From: UBA8958 sp964571695
GTDB lineage: Bacteria > Desulfobacterota > Syntrophia > Syntrophales > UBA8958
Reading direction: 5' to 3'
Assembly: GCA_964571695.1 (NCBI GenBank)
Contig: CAZNDG010000019.1
Coordinates: 1-51,245 of the forward strand
Length of the DNA: 51,245 nucleotides
Shown here: piece after piece, positions 40,027 to 48,402 of the stretch
Numbering within the stretch: the stretch's first letter is position 1
Layout of the letters: each line of letters opens with the position of its first letter
Notes under the pieces: generated by a model
The model's input: only the letters and a program-made list of their open reading frames with translations
The model's database searches: none
What the model was told of the DNA's origin: nothing
Made by a program: the position numbers and the translations under genes

Positions 40027-40759
40027 GAGCGGGAGTGATGTGGTCTTTTGACGCCGCCGCGACCTTCCGAAAGATGATTATTATCCTTGGATAGCCCAGG
40101 ATGGGAAGGCGGAACGACAAGGTTTTTTCCCGATAAAGATCTTGAGAAGCGGCAGGTTCGTCCAGTTTTCGGGGCCCGCGCATGACCAGCAGCAGTCCTC
40201 CGGGACGGAGAAAATGGGCGCCCATCGCCAGGATCTCCGCCGTCGAAAAGGCGGCCCGGGACACCACGACATCGCAGTCCAACGCCAGCAGGCCCGTCCG
40301 CATGACCGCCTCCACCCGCTCATGGACGACTTCCACCCCGGTGAGACCGAGTTTACGGATTGCCTCCCGGAGAAAAGAAACCTTTTTCCTTGATATTTCC
40401 AGGAGATGCAGCTCAATTTCCGGACGGACGATCTTCAGGGGCAGGCCCGGAAAACCTCCCCCCGTGCCGATGTCGAGGAGGCGCAGACCCTCCTCCCCGG
40501 GGAGAAGGGGAAGGAGGGAGAGGGAATCGAGGAAATGCTTGACGATTATATCCAGAGGCGATCTCACCGCCACGAGACTGACCAGGCGGCTCCAGCGGAG
40601 CAGCTCTTCCTCGTAGGCGGCAAAAAGACGGAGCTGCCGATCGTCGAGAGAGATGCCCATCTCCGCCGCTCCTTCCCGAAGCGCCCGGAGGGGTTCTGGC
40701 TCGGGGGAGTCCACATCATGGAGGCCCAAGTTTACTTTCACCGTGGTTTGCCTCGACAA
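40013..40759 (-). CDS. rsmG: 16S rRNA (guanine-527-N7) methyltransferase RsmG
   Basis: 248 residues. SAM-dependent enzyme that methylates G527 in the 530 loop. The SAM motif LLDIGTGGGFPGLPLKIV is standard, and the N-terminal LRLFAAYEEELLRWSRLVSL and the VVVSRAAFSTAEIL segment fit the family. It is slightly longer than the usual 205-230 residues at the N-terminus; the true start may lie within the first 30 residues. Its usual neighbour mnmG is not in the window. Confidence 0.92.
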   Translation of the reverse strand: MSRQTTVKVNLGLHDVDSPEPEPLRALREGAAEMGISLDDRQLRLFAAYEEELLRWSRLVSLVAVRSPLDIIVKHFLDSLSLLPLLPGEEGLRLLDIGTGGGFPGLPLKIVRPEIELHLLEISRKKVSFLREAIRKLGLTGVEVVHERVEAVMRTGLLALDCDVVVSRAAFSTAEILAMGAHFLRPGGLLLVMRGPRKLDEPAASQDLYREKTLSFRLPILGYPRIIIIFRKVAAASKDHITPAQSII

Positions 40760-41108
40760 CTATTTGAGATCATTGCATCTGTTATTGTCATCCCCTTTTA
40801 GGGGAAAATCAAAGCGGGGATGGGTCCGGCAGTTTATGAATATTGACGACATCGTAAAAAGTCCATATGCGGCGTTGCGCTTCATCCTTCGTCACGACGA
40901 CGTAAGCACAAGTACGCCTCATTCCTCAGGATTAACGCGCCTTGCCTCTGGAGCTTCTTGCTTCGTCGTCTCCATCATGACTTTTTACGAATTCATCAAC
41001 ATTGTCGGCGACGGTATGCCGTCGTGAACGTTTCCTTCAAGCTCAATACGATGGTGATGGATCGGCCGGTACGGCGGAAAACGCGCGCGGACGGACCCGC
41101 TTCACCTC
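40760..41108. other. intergenic region with a palindromic repeat
   Basis: About 350 bases between rsmG and the acyltransferase gene. It holds the palindromic element at 40853-40989 and no gene I can support. A short reverse-complementary pair GACGGCATACC / GGTATGCCGTC surrounds 41011-41027. Confidence 0.5.
40853..40989. repeat. dispersed-type palindromic repeat, 137 bp
   Basis: Starts CGTAAAAAGTC and ends GACTTTTTACG, a perfect 11-bp terminal inverted repeat. Between them is GC-richer DNA including TGCGGCGTTGCGCTTCATCC and GTACGCCTCATTCC-type segments. The look is that of a short non-coding dispersed repeat (MITE-like). I recall similar sequences in other Desulfobacterota but cannot check. 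Only one copy was found here. Confidence 0.65.
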
Positions 41109-42029
41109 TTAGCGCCGGTAGTTCTCGTCGAGGAGTTCATTAATGCTTTCCATGATGACCTTCGTTGCCCCTTCAAACTGCTCTTTATACTGCTGCTGGG
41201 AAGACCGGGACAGAAGCTGGAAAGGTTCCTCGATGCGGAATGGCCGGAGGCGGTCGGCGCTGGAAAAGGGTTTGCCGATGCGATAGACGATCCGGCCCGT
41301 GCGGGCGAAAGGGAGGCTGTCGGGGTAAACCTGATCGGAATTGTTGCAGCCGATGGGTACGACCTTTTTCCCGGTGTGGAGGGCTACCTGGGCGATTCCC
41401 GTTTTCCCTTCCCCCAATTGGGTACCCCGGGTTCCCTCGGGGAAGATGATGAGACTCAGCCCCCGTTCGAAAAGGGCGATCCGGGTAAGGTCCGCCACCT
41501 TTTCGAGGATCTTTTCATAGAAATCCCGCATGAAATCTATGAAGCCGTCTCCGAAAAGGCGAATAGTTTCAGCTATATTAGCGTTATGGGCCTCAGTTCC
41601 CTCATCTTTGCCGTCTATGGCGTCCCGGACCCGTCGGTAGAGATCCCGGTCGATCCGCCGGGAGTATTTCTGGGTATAAAATTCTTCGATCAAATATCCC
41701 AGAGAGGGCACGGGGATCAGGTTGCACGAGTCCAGCCCCTTGCCAAGCCATTTGTTCCGATAATATTTGCCCTTCACCCAGACCGTCGTCCAGGGATAAT
41801 GCCTGGACCTCCACAACTTGTACTGGAAGGGCCAGTAGTTGAACCGGTCGGTATGGTTCATGGCAAAGATGACGTTTTCTCCCTTGGGGATATTATCTAT
41901 ATTTTCCAGAACAATATCGACCTTTTGAAAGATGTTGTAATTGGGGCCCAAGACGAACGTCCCCAGAAACCGCTGCATCTGGGGGATCGTGACCAAATTG
42001 ATGTTGTTCAGATATTCGAGATCGACCAT
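41109..42029 (-). CDS. PlsC-like acyltransferase
   Basis: 306 residues. Glycerol-phosphate-type acyltransferase fold: FAMNHTDRFNYW (motif I), a downstream Gly/Asn-rich region, and FPEGTRGT (motif III) with IGCNNSDQVYP (motif IV). Motif I reads H-x4-N instead of H-x4-D, so the catalytic Asp is replaced; activity would need checking. Probably acts on membrane phospholipid or lipid A precursors. Next to LPS core genes on the same strand, but about 60 bases and likely a separate promoter. Large helical insertion between motifs I and III. Confidence 0.75.
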   Translation of the reverse strand: MVDLEYLNNINLVTIPQMQRFLGTFVLGPNYNIFQKVDIVLENIDNIPKGENVIFAMNHTDRFNYWPFQYKLWRSRHYPWTTVWVKGKYYRNKWLGKGLDSCNLIPVPSLGYLIEEFYTQKYSRRIDRDLYRRVRDAIDGKDEGTEAHNANIAETIRLFGDGFIDFMRDFYEKILEKVADLTRIALFERGLSLIIFPEGTRGTQLGEGKTGIAQVALHTGKKVVPIGCNNSDQVYPDSLPFARTGRIVYRIGKPFSSADRLRPFRIEEPFQLLSRSSQQQYKEQFEGATKVIMESINELLDENYRR

Positions 42030-42088
42030 GACATTTAGCCCTCAATGATTATTTGCGTTGTCGGCATCGGCCGGCCCCATCTTGCCGC

Positions 42089-42853
42089 TCATGATTCTGC
42101 CCCGAGCAGGATGGCGCGGACCCGGGCCAGTTCCGCCGGCGTATCCACCTCCACGGAATCGTTGACGGTTTCGACAACTTTTATCTTATATCCGTATTCC
42201 AGCGCCCGGAGCTGCTCCAGGGCCTCCAGACGTTCCAGCCTTCCCACCGGCAGCGTCGAGAAGGTCCGGAGGAAATGGCGCCGGTAGGCGTAGATCCCGT
42301 GGTGTTTGTAATAGTCGGCCGTTTTATCCCGGTCCCGGACAAAGGGGACCGTGGCCCGGGAAAAATATAAGGCGAAGCCCTGTTGATCGCAGACTGTTTT
42401 CACGGCGTTCGGGTGTCCGATTTCCTCCTCCCGGACGATGCGATAGATGAGGGTGGACATGGGGATGGCCGGGTCATTTATGAGGGGCCGCGCCACCTCC
42501 TCGATCTGGATGGGGTTGAAGAGGGGCTGATCCCCCTGGATGTTCACGACGATGTCCTCGTCGGCCAGCTCGAGGAGCGTGGCCGCCTCGTGAATCCGGT
42601 CCGTTCCCGAGGGGTGGACCGCCGCCGTCAACACGGCCCGGCCGCCGAAGGCCGTTACGGCATCGTATATCCTCCGGTCGTCCGTGGCCACGGTAACGAA
42701 GGAAACCAGCTCCGACCTTCTTGCCCGCTCGTAAACATGCTGGATCATTGGCTTACCCAGGAGATCCGCCAGGGGCTTGCCGGGGAACCGCGACGATTCG
42801 TACCGGGAGGGGATGATACAGACGATCTTGTGAGAGAAGCTTTTAAAGGTCAT
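42089..42853 (-). CDS. kdsB: 3-deoxy-manno-octulosonate cytidylyltransferase (KdsB)
   Basis: 254 residues. Activates Kdo (or 8-amino-Kdo) with CTP for transfer to lipid A. The nucleotide motif IIPSRYESSRFPGKPL, VATDDRRI, HPSGTDRIHEA and the metal motif VVNIQGDQPLF are all standard. The last gene of the minus-strand run, behind hldD with about 100 bases between them. In Shewanella the enzyme beside kdnAB prefers the 8-amino sugar, so here the substrate may be Kdo8N; this is inference. Confidence 0.93.
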   Translation of the reverse strand: MTFKSFSHKIVCIIPSRYESSRFPGKPLADLLGKPMIQHVYERARRSELVSFVTVATDDRRIYDAVTAFGGRAVLTAAVHPSGTDRIHEAATLLELADEDIVVNIQGDQPLFNPIQIEEVARPLINDPAIPMSTLIYRIVREEEIGHPNAVKTVCDQQGFALYFSRATVPFVRDRDKTADYYKHHGIYAYRRHFLRTFSTLPVGRLERLEALEQLRALEYGYKIKVVETVNDSVEVDTPAELARVRAILLGAES

Positions 42854-42959
42854 TTCTAAGAAACGTTTTCATCAGGCGTAGTTATGGTAATTTTGTCTGG
42901 GCAGTTCGTCAATGTTAGAAAATCGGGGATTATCCGTCAATAAAAAACGCGTGCAGTTG

Positions 42960-43931
42960 TTAAAGATGCGGGTCGGGCTGCTGCAGGTGGCCCGTCACAT
43001 AATCCCGCACGGAGTCCTCCAGGGAACGAAAGGCAACTGGACAACCCGCGGCGGAAAGCTTTTCCATCCGCGCCTCGGTAAAATACTGGTACTGTTCTTC
43101 CAGACCGGGGGGCATGTCGATGTATTCGATCCGCTCCGGCAGGTTCATGGCCGCGAAGGTGGCCCGCATCAGGTCGTTCCAGGTTCGGGCCTTGCCGGTG
43201 CCCACATTGAAGATTCCACCGACGCCCGGGCTTTCCAGGAGCCACCACATCACCTCCACGCAGTCCTTTACATAAACGAAATCGCGTAGTTGACCGCCAT
43301 CGGCATAGGCGGGGCGGTTGGACTTGAAGAGCCGGACTCTCCCCGAGGTCTTGATCTGGCCGAAGGCCTTGTGGACGACGCTCCGCATGTCGCCCTTGTG
43401 GTACTCGTTGGGGCCGAAGACATTGAAGAATTTCAGCCCGGCGACGGTCTTTTCCAGGCCCCGCTTCAGGACCCAGAGATCGAAGACCTGCTTGGAATAG
43501 CCGTACATGTTGATGGGCTTCAAGGTGGGGGTGACGGCGTCGGCATCGGAAAAGCCCCGGGCGCCGTCCCCGTATGTGGCGGCGGAGCTGGCGTAGATGA
43601 ACCGGACACCGTTGCGGACGCACCAGTCGGCGAGGCGGCAGGAGTAGAGGTAGTTGTTCCGCCAGAGATAATCCGCGTCCCGTTCCGTCGTGGAGGAGCA
43701 GGCCCCCAGATGAACGACCGCCCGGGCGGTGAAGGGGACCTGGTCGGCATAGACCATCTGGAGAAAGTCGTCCTTGTGAATATATTCGATATAACGCAGG
43801 TTAACGAGATTCTTCCACTTTTCCGAAGAACCAAGCCTATCGACGATGACGATGTCTTCGATTCCCTGCCGGTTGAGCTTCCATACGAAGGCGCTGCCGA
43901 TGAAGCCCGCGCCGCCGGTGACCACGATCAT
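42960..43931 (-). CDS. hldD: ADP-L-glycero-D-manno-heptose 6-epimerase (HldD)
   Basis: 323 residues. Extended SDR that makes the L-glycero heptose used in inner-core LPS. NADP site VTGGAGFIGSAFV at residues 4-16; the sugar-epimerase ADRLG-like VDRLGSSEKW; the catalytic Tyr-Lys pair in MYGYSKQVFD; the segment FNVFGPNEYHKGDMRSV is diagnostic. It lies 64 bases after kdnA on the same strand. No defect. Confidence 0.93.
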   Translation of the reverse strand: MIVVTGGAGFIGSAFVWKLNRQGIEDIVIVDRLGSSEKWKNLVNLRYIEYIHKDDFLQMVYADQVPFTARAVVHLGACSSTTERDADYLWRNNYLYSCRLADWCVRNGVRFIYASSAATYGDGARGFSDADAVTPTLKPINMYGYSKQVFDLWVLKRGLEKTVAGLKFFNVFGPNEYHKGDMRSVVHKAFGQIKTSGRVRLFKSNRPAYADGGQLRDFVYVKDCVEVMWWLLESPGVGGIFNVGTGKARTWNDLMRATFAAMNLPERIEYIDMPPGLEEQYQYFTEARMEKLSAAGCPVAFRSLEDSVRDYVTGHLQQPDPHL

Positions 43932-43995
43932 GTCTGCCTCTCCTCTGGCGCTGTTTCCAATAAAGACCTTATAACGCGCTCATGACGGCAAGCCG

Positions 43996-45198
43996 TCACA
44001 TCCTCCTTGCCGCTTTCGCAATCCCTTCCTGAAGCTGCCCCAGCCTTTCCGCCGCCATCTTGATGGGGATGGCCATGAACAGTGTCCGTCCCATCAAGTC
44101 CTCCGCCCGGGGGATCATCCGGATGCTGTAATCCACCTTCCCCCGCCAGGACGGATAGGTGAAGGGGAACTTCTTGGAATTCGCCGTACTCCAGGCGATG
44201 AGATGCTCCCAGTTCGGTACGTAGTGCCACTTGTTTTTCTTGAAGAAGATCGCGTCGATTTTCTCCTCTCCCAGCAGGGACTGGAATCTCTCCGTGGTGG
44301 CGGCGTCGGGAAGATGGAAACCAAGGAAGGTGGCGGAGTCGCCGTCCGGATCGGGAATGTGGCGGAACGTCAAACCCGGGACCTGCTTCAGGATGCCCTT
44401 GAGGGCCTCCTTGTTTTGCCGCTGCGCGGCGATGATTTCCGGGAGCTTCCGGAACTGGGCCAGACCCAGGGCCCCCTGGAGTTCGTTCATCCGGTAGTTG
44501 AAGCCCAGCAGGGGATGGGCCTCCAGGGCCCGGTGAATCTTGGGGTTGTGGTCGTGGCCGTGGTCGTGATACCAGTCGGCACGCTTGTAGAGTTCCTCCC
44601 GGTCGGTGATGACCATGCCGCCCTCGCCGGTGGTGATGGTCTTGTAGTAGTCGAAGCTGAAGATGCCCATATCCCCGAAAGTACCGAGCTTTTTACCTTG
44701 GAAGCTGGCCCCGACGGCCTGGGCGGTGTCCTCCAGGACCAGGAGATGGGATTTCCGGGCCACCTCGACGATCCGGTCGATATTTGCCGGGGCGCCGCAC
44801 ATGTGGACAGGGATGACCGCCTTGGTGTAGGGGGTCATTTTATTGATGATGTCGTCGGGATCAAGATTGAGCGAGGGGTCGATGTCCGCCATGATCGGAA
44901 TGGCCCCCACCTCGAGGACCGCCTCGTAGGTGGCGATGAAGGTGAAGGCCGGGACGATGACCTCGTCGCCGGGACCCACATCGAGGGCCGTAAGGGCCAC
45001 CTTGAGGGCCGCCGATCCGGAAGTGACCCCCAGGGCATATCCGGCGCCGCAATAGGCGGCAAATTCCTCCTCGAACTGCCTGACCTTGAAGACTCCCTTC
45101 CGTTCCGCATCGAAGCCGTAACGCATCAGGACGCCCGTCTCCATGACGTCCATGACTTCTTTCATTTCTTCCCTGCCGAATAACTCAAAACCGGCCAT
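43996..45198 (-). CDS. kdnA: DegT/DnrJ-family aminotransferase, KdnA-like
   Basis: 400 residues. PLP aminotransferase with the Schiff-base Lys at 186 (FSFDYYKTITTGEGG) and LEDTAQAVGA (Asp157). The context decides the call: it sits between an iron-type alcohol dehydrogenase and hldD-kdsB, as in the kdnB-kdnA-kdsB set that turns Kdo into 8-amino-3,8-dideoxy-Kdo. The family has many sugar aminotransferases, so the KdnA role is inferred from context. It follows the dehydrogenase gene by 136 bases. Confidence 0.72.
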   Translation of the reverse strand: MAGFELFGREEMKEVMDVMETGVLMRYGFDAERKGVFKVRQFEEEFAAYCGAGYALGVTSGSAALKVALTALDVGPGDEVIVPAFTFIATYEAVLEVGAIPIMADIDPSLNLDPDDIINKMTPYTKAVIPVHMCGAPANIDRIVEVARKSHLLVLEDTAQAVGASFQGKKLGTFGDMGIFSFDYYKTITTGEGGMVITDREELYKRADWYHDHGHDHNPKIHRALEAHPLLGFNYRMNELQGALGLAQFRKLPEIIAAQRQNKEALKGILKQVPGLTFRHIPDPDGDSATFLGFHLPDAATTERFQSLLGEEKIDAIFFKKNKWHYVPNWEHLIAWSTANSKKFPFTYPSWRGKVDYSIRMIPRAEDLMGRTLFMAIPIKMAAERLGQLQEGIAKAARRM

Positions 45199-45334
45199 GT
45201 CTTCTCATCCTCCTCAAAAGCTATCCAGTTCTATGTCGATCCATCCATTCCCGGCAACGGGCCGCAATCCCGCTTAGCGATGACGTCGGGATGTCGGTTT
45301 CCTGCCCGCGTTGGTCCTGGTTCCCGAGTCTGTT

Positions 45335-46492
45335 TCAGAAGGCATCTTCGTAAATCATCACCGCGTCTTTTAGGGTCACCGGCCGGGGGTTGTTCGCCAG
45401 GGGACGGGCGACGGTGAGGGCTATTTTGGCCAGCTCTTCGAAGGCCCCCTCCTCGATGCCCAGCTCTTCCAGGCTCGTCTGGACGCCGCAGTCGGCGATC
45501 AAGGCGCTGATGGCCTCCACGGCCAGGCCGGCCGCCTCCCGGAGCGGCATGTTATCCACTGTTTCCCCCATCGCCGCGGCGATATCGGCAAATTTCTCCA
45601 AAGCCCCGGGGAGATTGTAGTTCATCACGTGGGGCAGGAGGACGGTGTTGGCCAGGCCGTGGGGGATGCCGTATTTTCCCCCCAGGGGGTAGGACAGGGA
45701 ATGGACGGCGGTGACGCCGGCGTTGGCCAGCCCCAGACCCGCGTAGAGGCTCCCGAGGAGCATCTTTTCCCGTGCGGAGATGTTGGTCCCGTCGTGAACG
45801 GCGGTGCGGAGATGCTCGGAAATCAAAGCGATGGCCTCCAGGGAGATCATCTCGCTTAGCGGCGAGGCGTTGATGGAGGTGTAGGACTCGATGGCGTGGC
45901 AGAGGGCGTCGATCCCCGTGGATGCCGTGGGTCCCGGGGGGAGGCTCACGGTGAGGAACGGGTCCAGAAGTGCCAGTTCGGGATAAAGGTAGGGGCTGTT
46001 CATCCCTTCTTTCTTCTTCAGATCGGGGCGGACGAATACGGAGGTGAAGGTGACCTCACTCCCCGTGCCGGCGGTGGTGGGGAGCATGATCTTGGGGAGT
46101 CCCGGACCGGGGACCCTGTTGAGCCCCAGGTAATCCACCGCCTTACCGTTGTTGGCCGCCAGGACGGCTACGGCCTTGGCCACGTCCATGGCGCTGCCGC
46201 CGCCGATGCCCACCACGAGGTCGCATTTGGCCTTCCGGGCCAGTTTCGCCCCTTCGTCGGCCAGGGAGATCTTCGGTTCCGGATCCACCCGGGCGAATAT
46301 TTCTCCCTTCAGGCCGCCGTCCTTAAGCAGGTCCTCCACTTGCTCCTTCAGACCCGTGGCGGCCAACTGCTTGTCCATGATGATCAGGGGACGGGAAGCC
46401 GAAAATTCCCCGATGTGCTCCGGGAGCTTTTGAAAGGCCCCCCGGCCGAAAACGATCTTTTTGGCCCCGGTGAAGGAAAAGATTTTGTCCAT
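45335..46492 (-). CDS. kdnB: iron-containing alcohol dehydrogenase, KdnB-like
   Basis: 385 residues. Group III dehydrogenase with NAD motif GIGGGSAMDVAK (GGGS at 97-100) and metal ligands D195, H199, H264 and H278 in the expected spacing. In the kdn pathway KdnB oxidises C8 of Kdo. The adjacent aminotransferase and kdsB make this role likely, but many members act on ordinary alcohols. Start ATG 46492 is preferred to 46498 because AAAGAGG lies 8 bases upstream. Confidence 0.7.
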   Translation of the reverse strand: MDKIFSFTGAKKIVFGRGAFQKLPEHIGEFSASRPLIIMDKQLAATGLKEQVEDLLKDGGLKGEIFARVDPEPKISLADEGAKLARKAKCDLVVGIGGGSAMDVAKAVAVLAANNGKAVDYLGLNRVPGPGLPKIMLPTTAGTGSEVTFTSVFVRPDLKKKEGMNSPYLYPELALLDPFLTVSLPPGPTASTGIDALCHAIESYTSINASPLSEMISLEAIALISEHLRTAVHDGTNISAREKMLLGSLYAGLGLANAGVTAVHSLSYPLGGKYGIPHGLANTVLLPHVMNYNLPGALEKFADIAAAMGETVDNMPLREAAGLAVEAISALIADCGVQTSLEELGIEEGAFEELAKIALTVARPLANNPRPVTLKDAVMIYEDAF

Positions 46493-46916
46493 GCGCATAA
46501 CCTCTTTTGGAGTTCAGACGGCAGCCGGCGAACCGGCGCGCCCGTTCGCCGTGCATCATACATAATAGGGCGTGATAGTCAAATGAATTATCATGTTTGT
46601 CCAACACCCACGAACAATGAAAATGGTTTAAGGGAGATCGCATGGATGTGTTTTCACACTAAAATGGCTTTCTCAATAGCGACTCATTCCCCCTAAGGCG
46701 CCTTATCATGAAGTAACTTGAGCGAAGTTACTCAGAAGTCGTCAAAACGGGCTTATATTTTGCGGTCCACTTGTGCTATGAAAAAACCGAAAAAAGACGG
46801 GTTTGACGGCCGCCGCCGCCGTGCAGATCATCGATCGCGGGTTTGTATCAGGGGGCGCCGGGGCGTGGGGAAGCAAGGTCGGTGGCAAGGCAAATAAAGA
46901 ATCTCAGGAGGGATAA
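46493..46916. promoter_or_regulatory. intergenic region with two palindromes
   Basis: 424 bases between divergent kdnB and the PEGA lipoprotein gene. It holds TAAGGCGCCTTA at 46694-46705 (perfect 12-bp palindrome) and AGTAACTT-N5-AAGTTACT at 46712-46732. At 46803-46919 a frame (TAAAAVQIID ... GGKANKESQEG) looks protein-like but has no start or ribosome site; it may be a remnant. Confidence 0.4.
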
Positions 46917-47699
46917 ATGATAAAGACTCGATTTTACTTATGTATATTCGGCATGGTCCTATTGCTGTTCGGATGCAAGCCGGCGGTCCTCAAGCAGGAC
47001 ATTCCCGTGTCCACCAATCCCATGCATGCCAGGATCTTCGTGAACGGACAACCGGCGGGACAGACGCCCGGTATCGTGGCCCTGGAAAGGAACCGGGATC
47101 ATATCCTGACGCTGGTCAAGGAGGACTACCGGCAGGAAGACGTGGTTATCCGGAAGCAGTATCAATCGGACCGGGTATTTCTCAAGGCGGTGCAATCAGG
47201 GGTGAATGCAGGGCTTTTTCACAAGAACGCCGCCATGGGCATCAGCAGCGGCTACAGTTCCATGTCGATGCAGGAGGAGACGGGCGAAGCCTATGTGCTG
47301 GTGCCGCCGGCCGTCAAGGTGGATCTGATCCCCCTCCGGAAACCGTCGCCGGATAACGCGGTGGGGCAGAGCGGCACCGGCGCGGCCTCTGATAGCGGCG
47401 CCCCTGCCGGCAGCGGCAGGGCGGTGACACCGCCACCCGCCGCCACCGTTGCGGACGTTCCTCCCGCGGAAACCGGGCTGACCGCCAAGGATGTCCTCAA
47501 GGCCGGCATCATCGCCGGGGCGGCGGTGGGGGCGGCCCAGGCCAAGCCGGTGGAGAAGAAATGGGAGACTTCGTCCTCTTCCAAAAGCTATACGACTTCC
47601 GACGGCACCCAGGTAACGGAAAAATCCTCCACATCGGTTGGGGTGAGCGTGAACCCCGCCGGGATGGTCAACGCCCTGGACGTACTGTTCAAGAAATGA
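46917..47699 (+). CDS. PEGA-domain lipoprotein
   Basis: 260 residues. Lipobox LLFGC at about residue 20. A PEGA-type repeat follows (PVSTNPMHARIFVNGQPAGQTPG, then EDYRQEDVVIR), a low-complexity Pro/Ala/Gly linker (about 140-190), a short hydrophobic AGIIAGAAVGAA segment, and a Ser/Thr-rich end. PEGA domains are extracellular or periplasmic beta modules with unknown partners. AGGAGG before the ATG. Next gene after 13 bases is an exported BamE-like protein, so the two probably share an operon. Confidence 0.75.
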   Translation: MIKTRFYLCIFGMVLLLFGCKPAVLKQDIPVSTNPMHARIFVNGQPAGQTPGIVALERNRDHILTLVKEDYRQEDVVIRKQYQSDRVFLKAVQSGVNAGLFHKNAAMGISSGYSSMSMQEETGEAYVLVPPAVKVDLIPLRKPSPDNAVGQSGTGAASDSGAPAGSGRAVTPPPAATVADVPPAETGLTAKDVLKAGIIAGAAVGAAQAKPVEKKWETSSSSKSYTTSDGTQVTEKSSTSVGVSVNPAGMVNALDVLFKK

Positions 47700-47712
47700 G
47701 GGAGGGAAGGCG

Positions 47713-48186
47713 ATGAAAAAGTTAACGGCGGCAATAGCGGGAATGACAATCATTATGATGACCTCCGGCCTGGCGATGGCCTTCGGGATCGCCACCCTCG
47801 ACAAGGTGAGCGTCCATATGACCAGGGTCCAGGTCGTCGCCCTCCTCGGGACTCCGGACCAGATCGATAAGGCGGCCGGCGGTCTTCAGGTGGAGGTTTA
47901 CAAGGTGAAGGATGCCGAACCCCTGGTGGGCGCCGGCTGCATCTATGACGACGACCGGCGCCTGGCCGGCCAGACGTTCATCTTCCGGGGCGAGATGGGC
48001 CGGGATGCCTCCGGCCGGCTCCAGCAGCTCGGGTTTGTCGTCACGGAGGCAAAGGAAGGAACCTTCCGCCTCCTCGGCAAGGACGACGATACGGGCCGGC
48101 CGCTGGTGGTGCACATCGGTCACAGCGACGGTCTGACCGTGGTGACCACCTTGGATAAAGCCTTTTATGACCGGCAGGTCAAATGA
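47713..48186 (+). CDS. exported SmpA/OmlA (BamE)-like protein
   Basis: 157 residues. Signal peptide (TAAIAGMTIIMMTSGLAMAFG) cleaved after AMA. The segment LDKVSVHMTRVQVVALLGTPDQID matches the SmpA/OmlA fold, where a short helix pair is followed by a beta sheet. It lacks a lipobox Cys, unlike BamE itself, so assembly-machinery membership is not shown. Coupled with the PEGA lipoprotein. Confidence 0.65.
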   Translation: MKKLTAAIAGMTIIMMTSGLAMAFGIATLDKVSVHMTRVQVVALLGTPDQIDKAAGGLQVEVYKVKDAEPLVGAGCIYDDDRRLAGQTFIFRGEMGRDASGRLQQLGFVVTEAKEGTFRLLGKDDDTGRPLVVHIGHSDGLTVVTTLDKAFYDRQVK

Positions 48187-48274
48187 CGCCGTCGGCCATC
48201 GGCAATGAGCATCGATAGGGTTAAAAACCATTAATTATAAGTATTTGTGTAAAGATGGCTTGATTTTTTTCACC

Positions 48275-48388
48275 ATGTCGGCCTTTCGGAATTTTCCCAA
48301 ACGGTCCGGAGGAATTGAATTCTTTGAGGAATTCATACCTAAAGAGATTATTGATGTATTGACTGATTACAGCCCGGCATCTTATTAA
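48275..48388 (+). CDS. possible 37-codon ORF
   Basis: MSAFRNFPKRSG-type N-terminus and an acidic FFEEFIPKEIIDVL helix, stop at 48386-48388, 14 bases before the next gene. No ribosome site is visible. It could be a remnant or a leader peptide. Very uncertain. Confidence 0.2.
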   Translation: MSAFRNFPKRSGGIEFFEEFIPKEIIDVLTDYSPASY

Positions 48389-48402
48389 GAGGCGCATTAT
48401 CG

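Noticed and set aside
46778..46897. 39-codon Arg-rich ORF (MKKPKKDGFDG ...)
   Set aside because: No ribosome site and a composition expected from GC-rich intergenic DNA; the overlapping protein-like frame has no start either.
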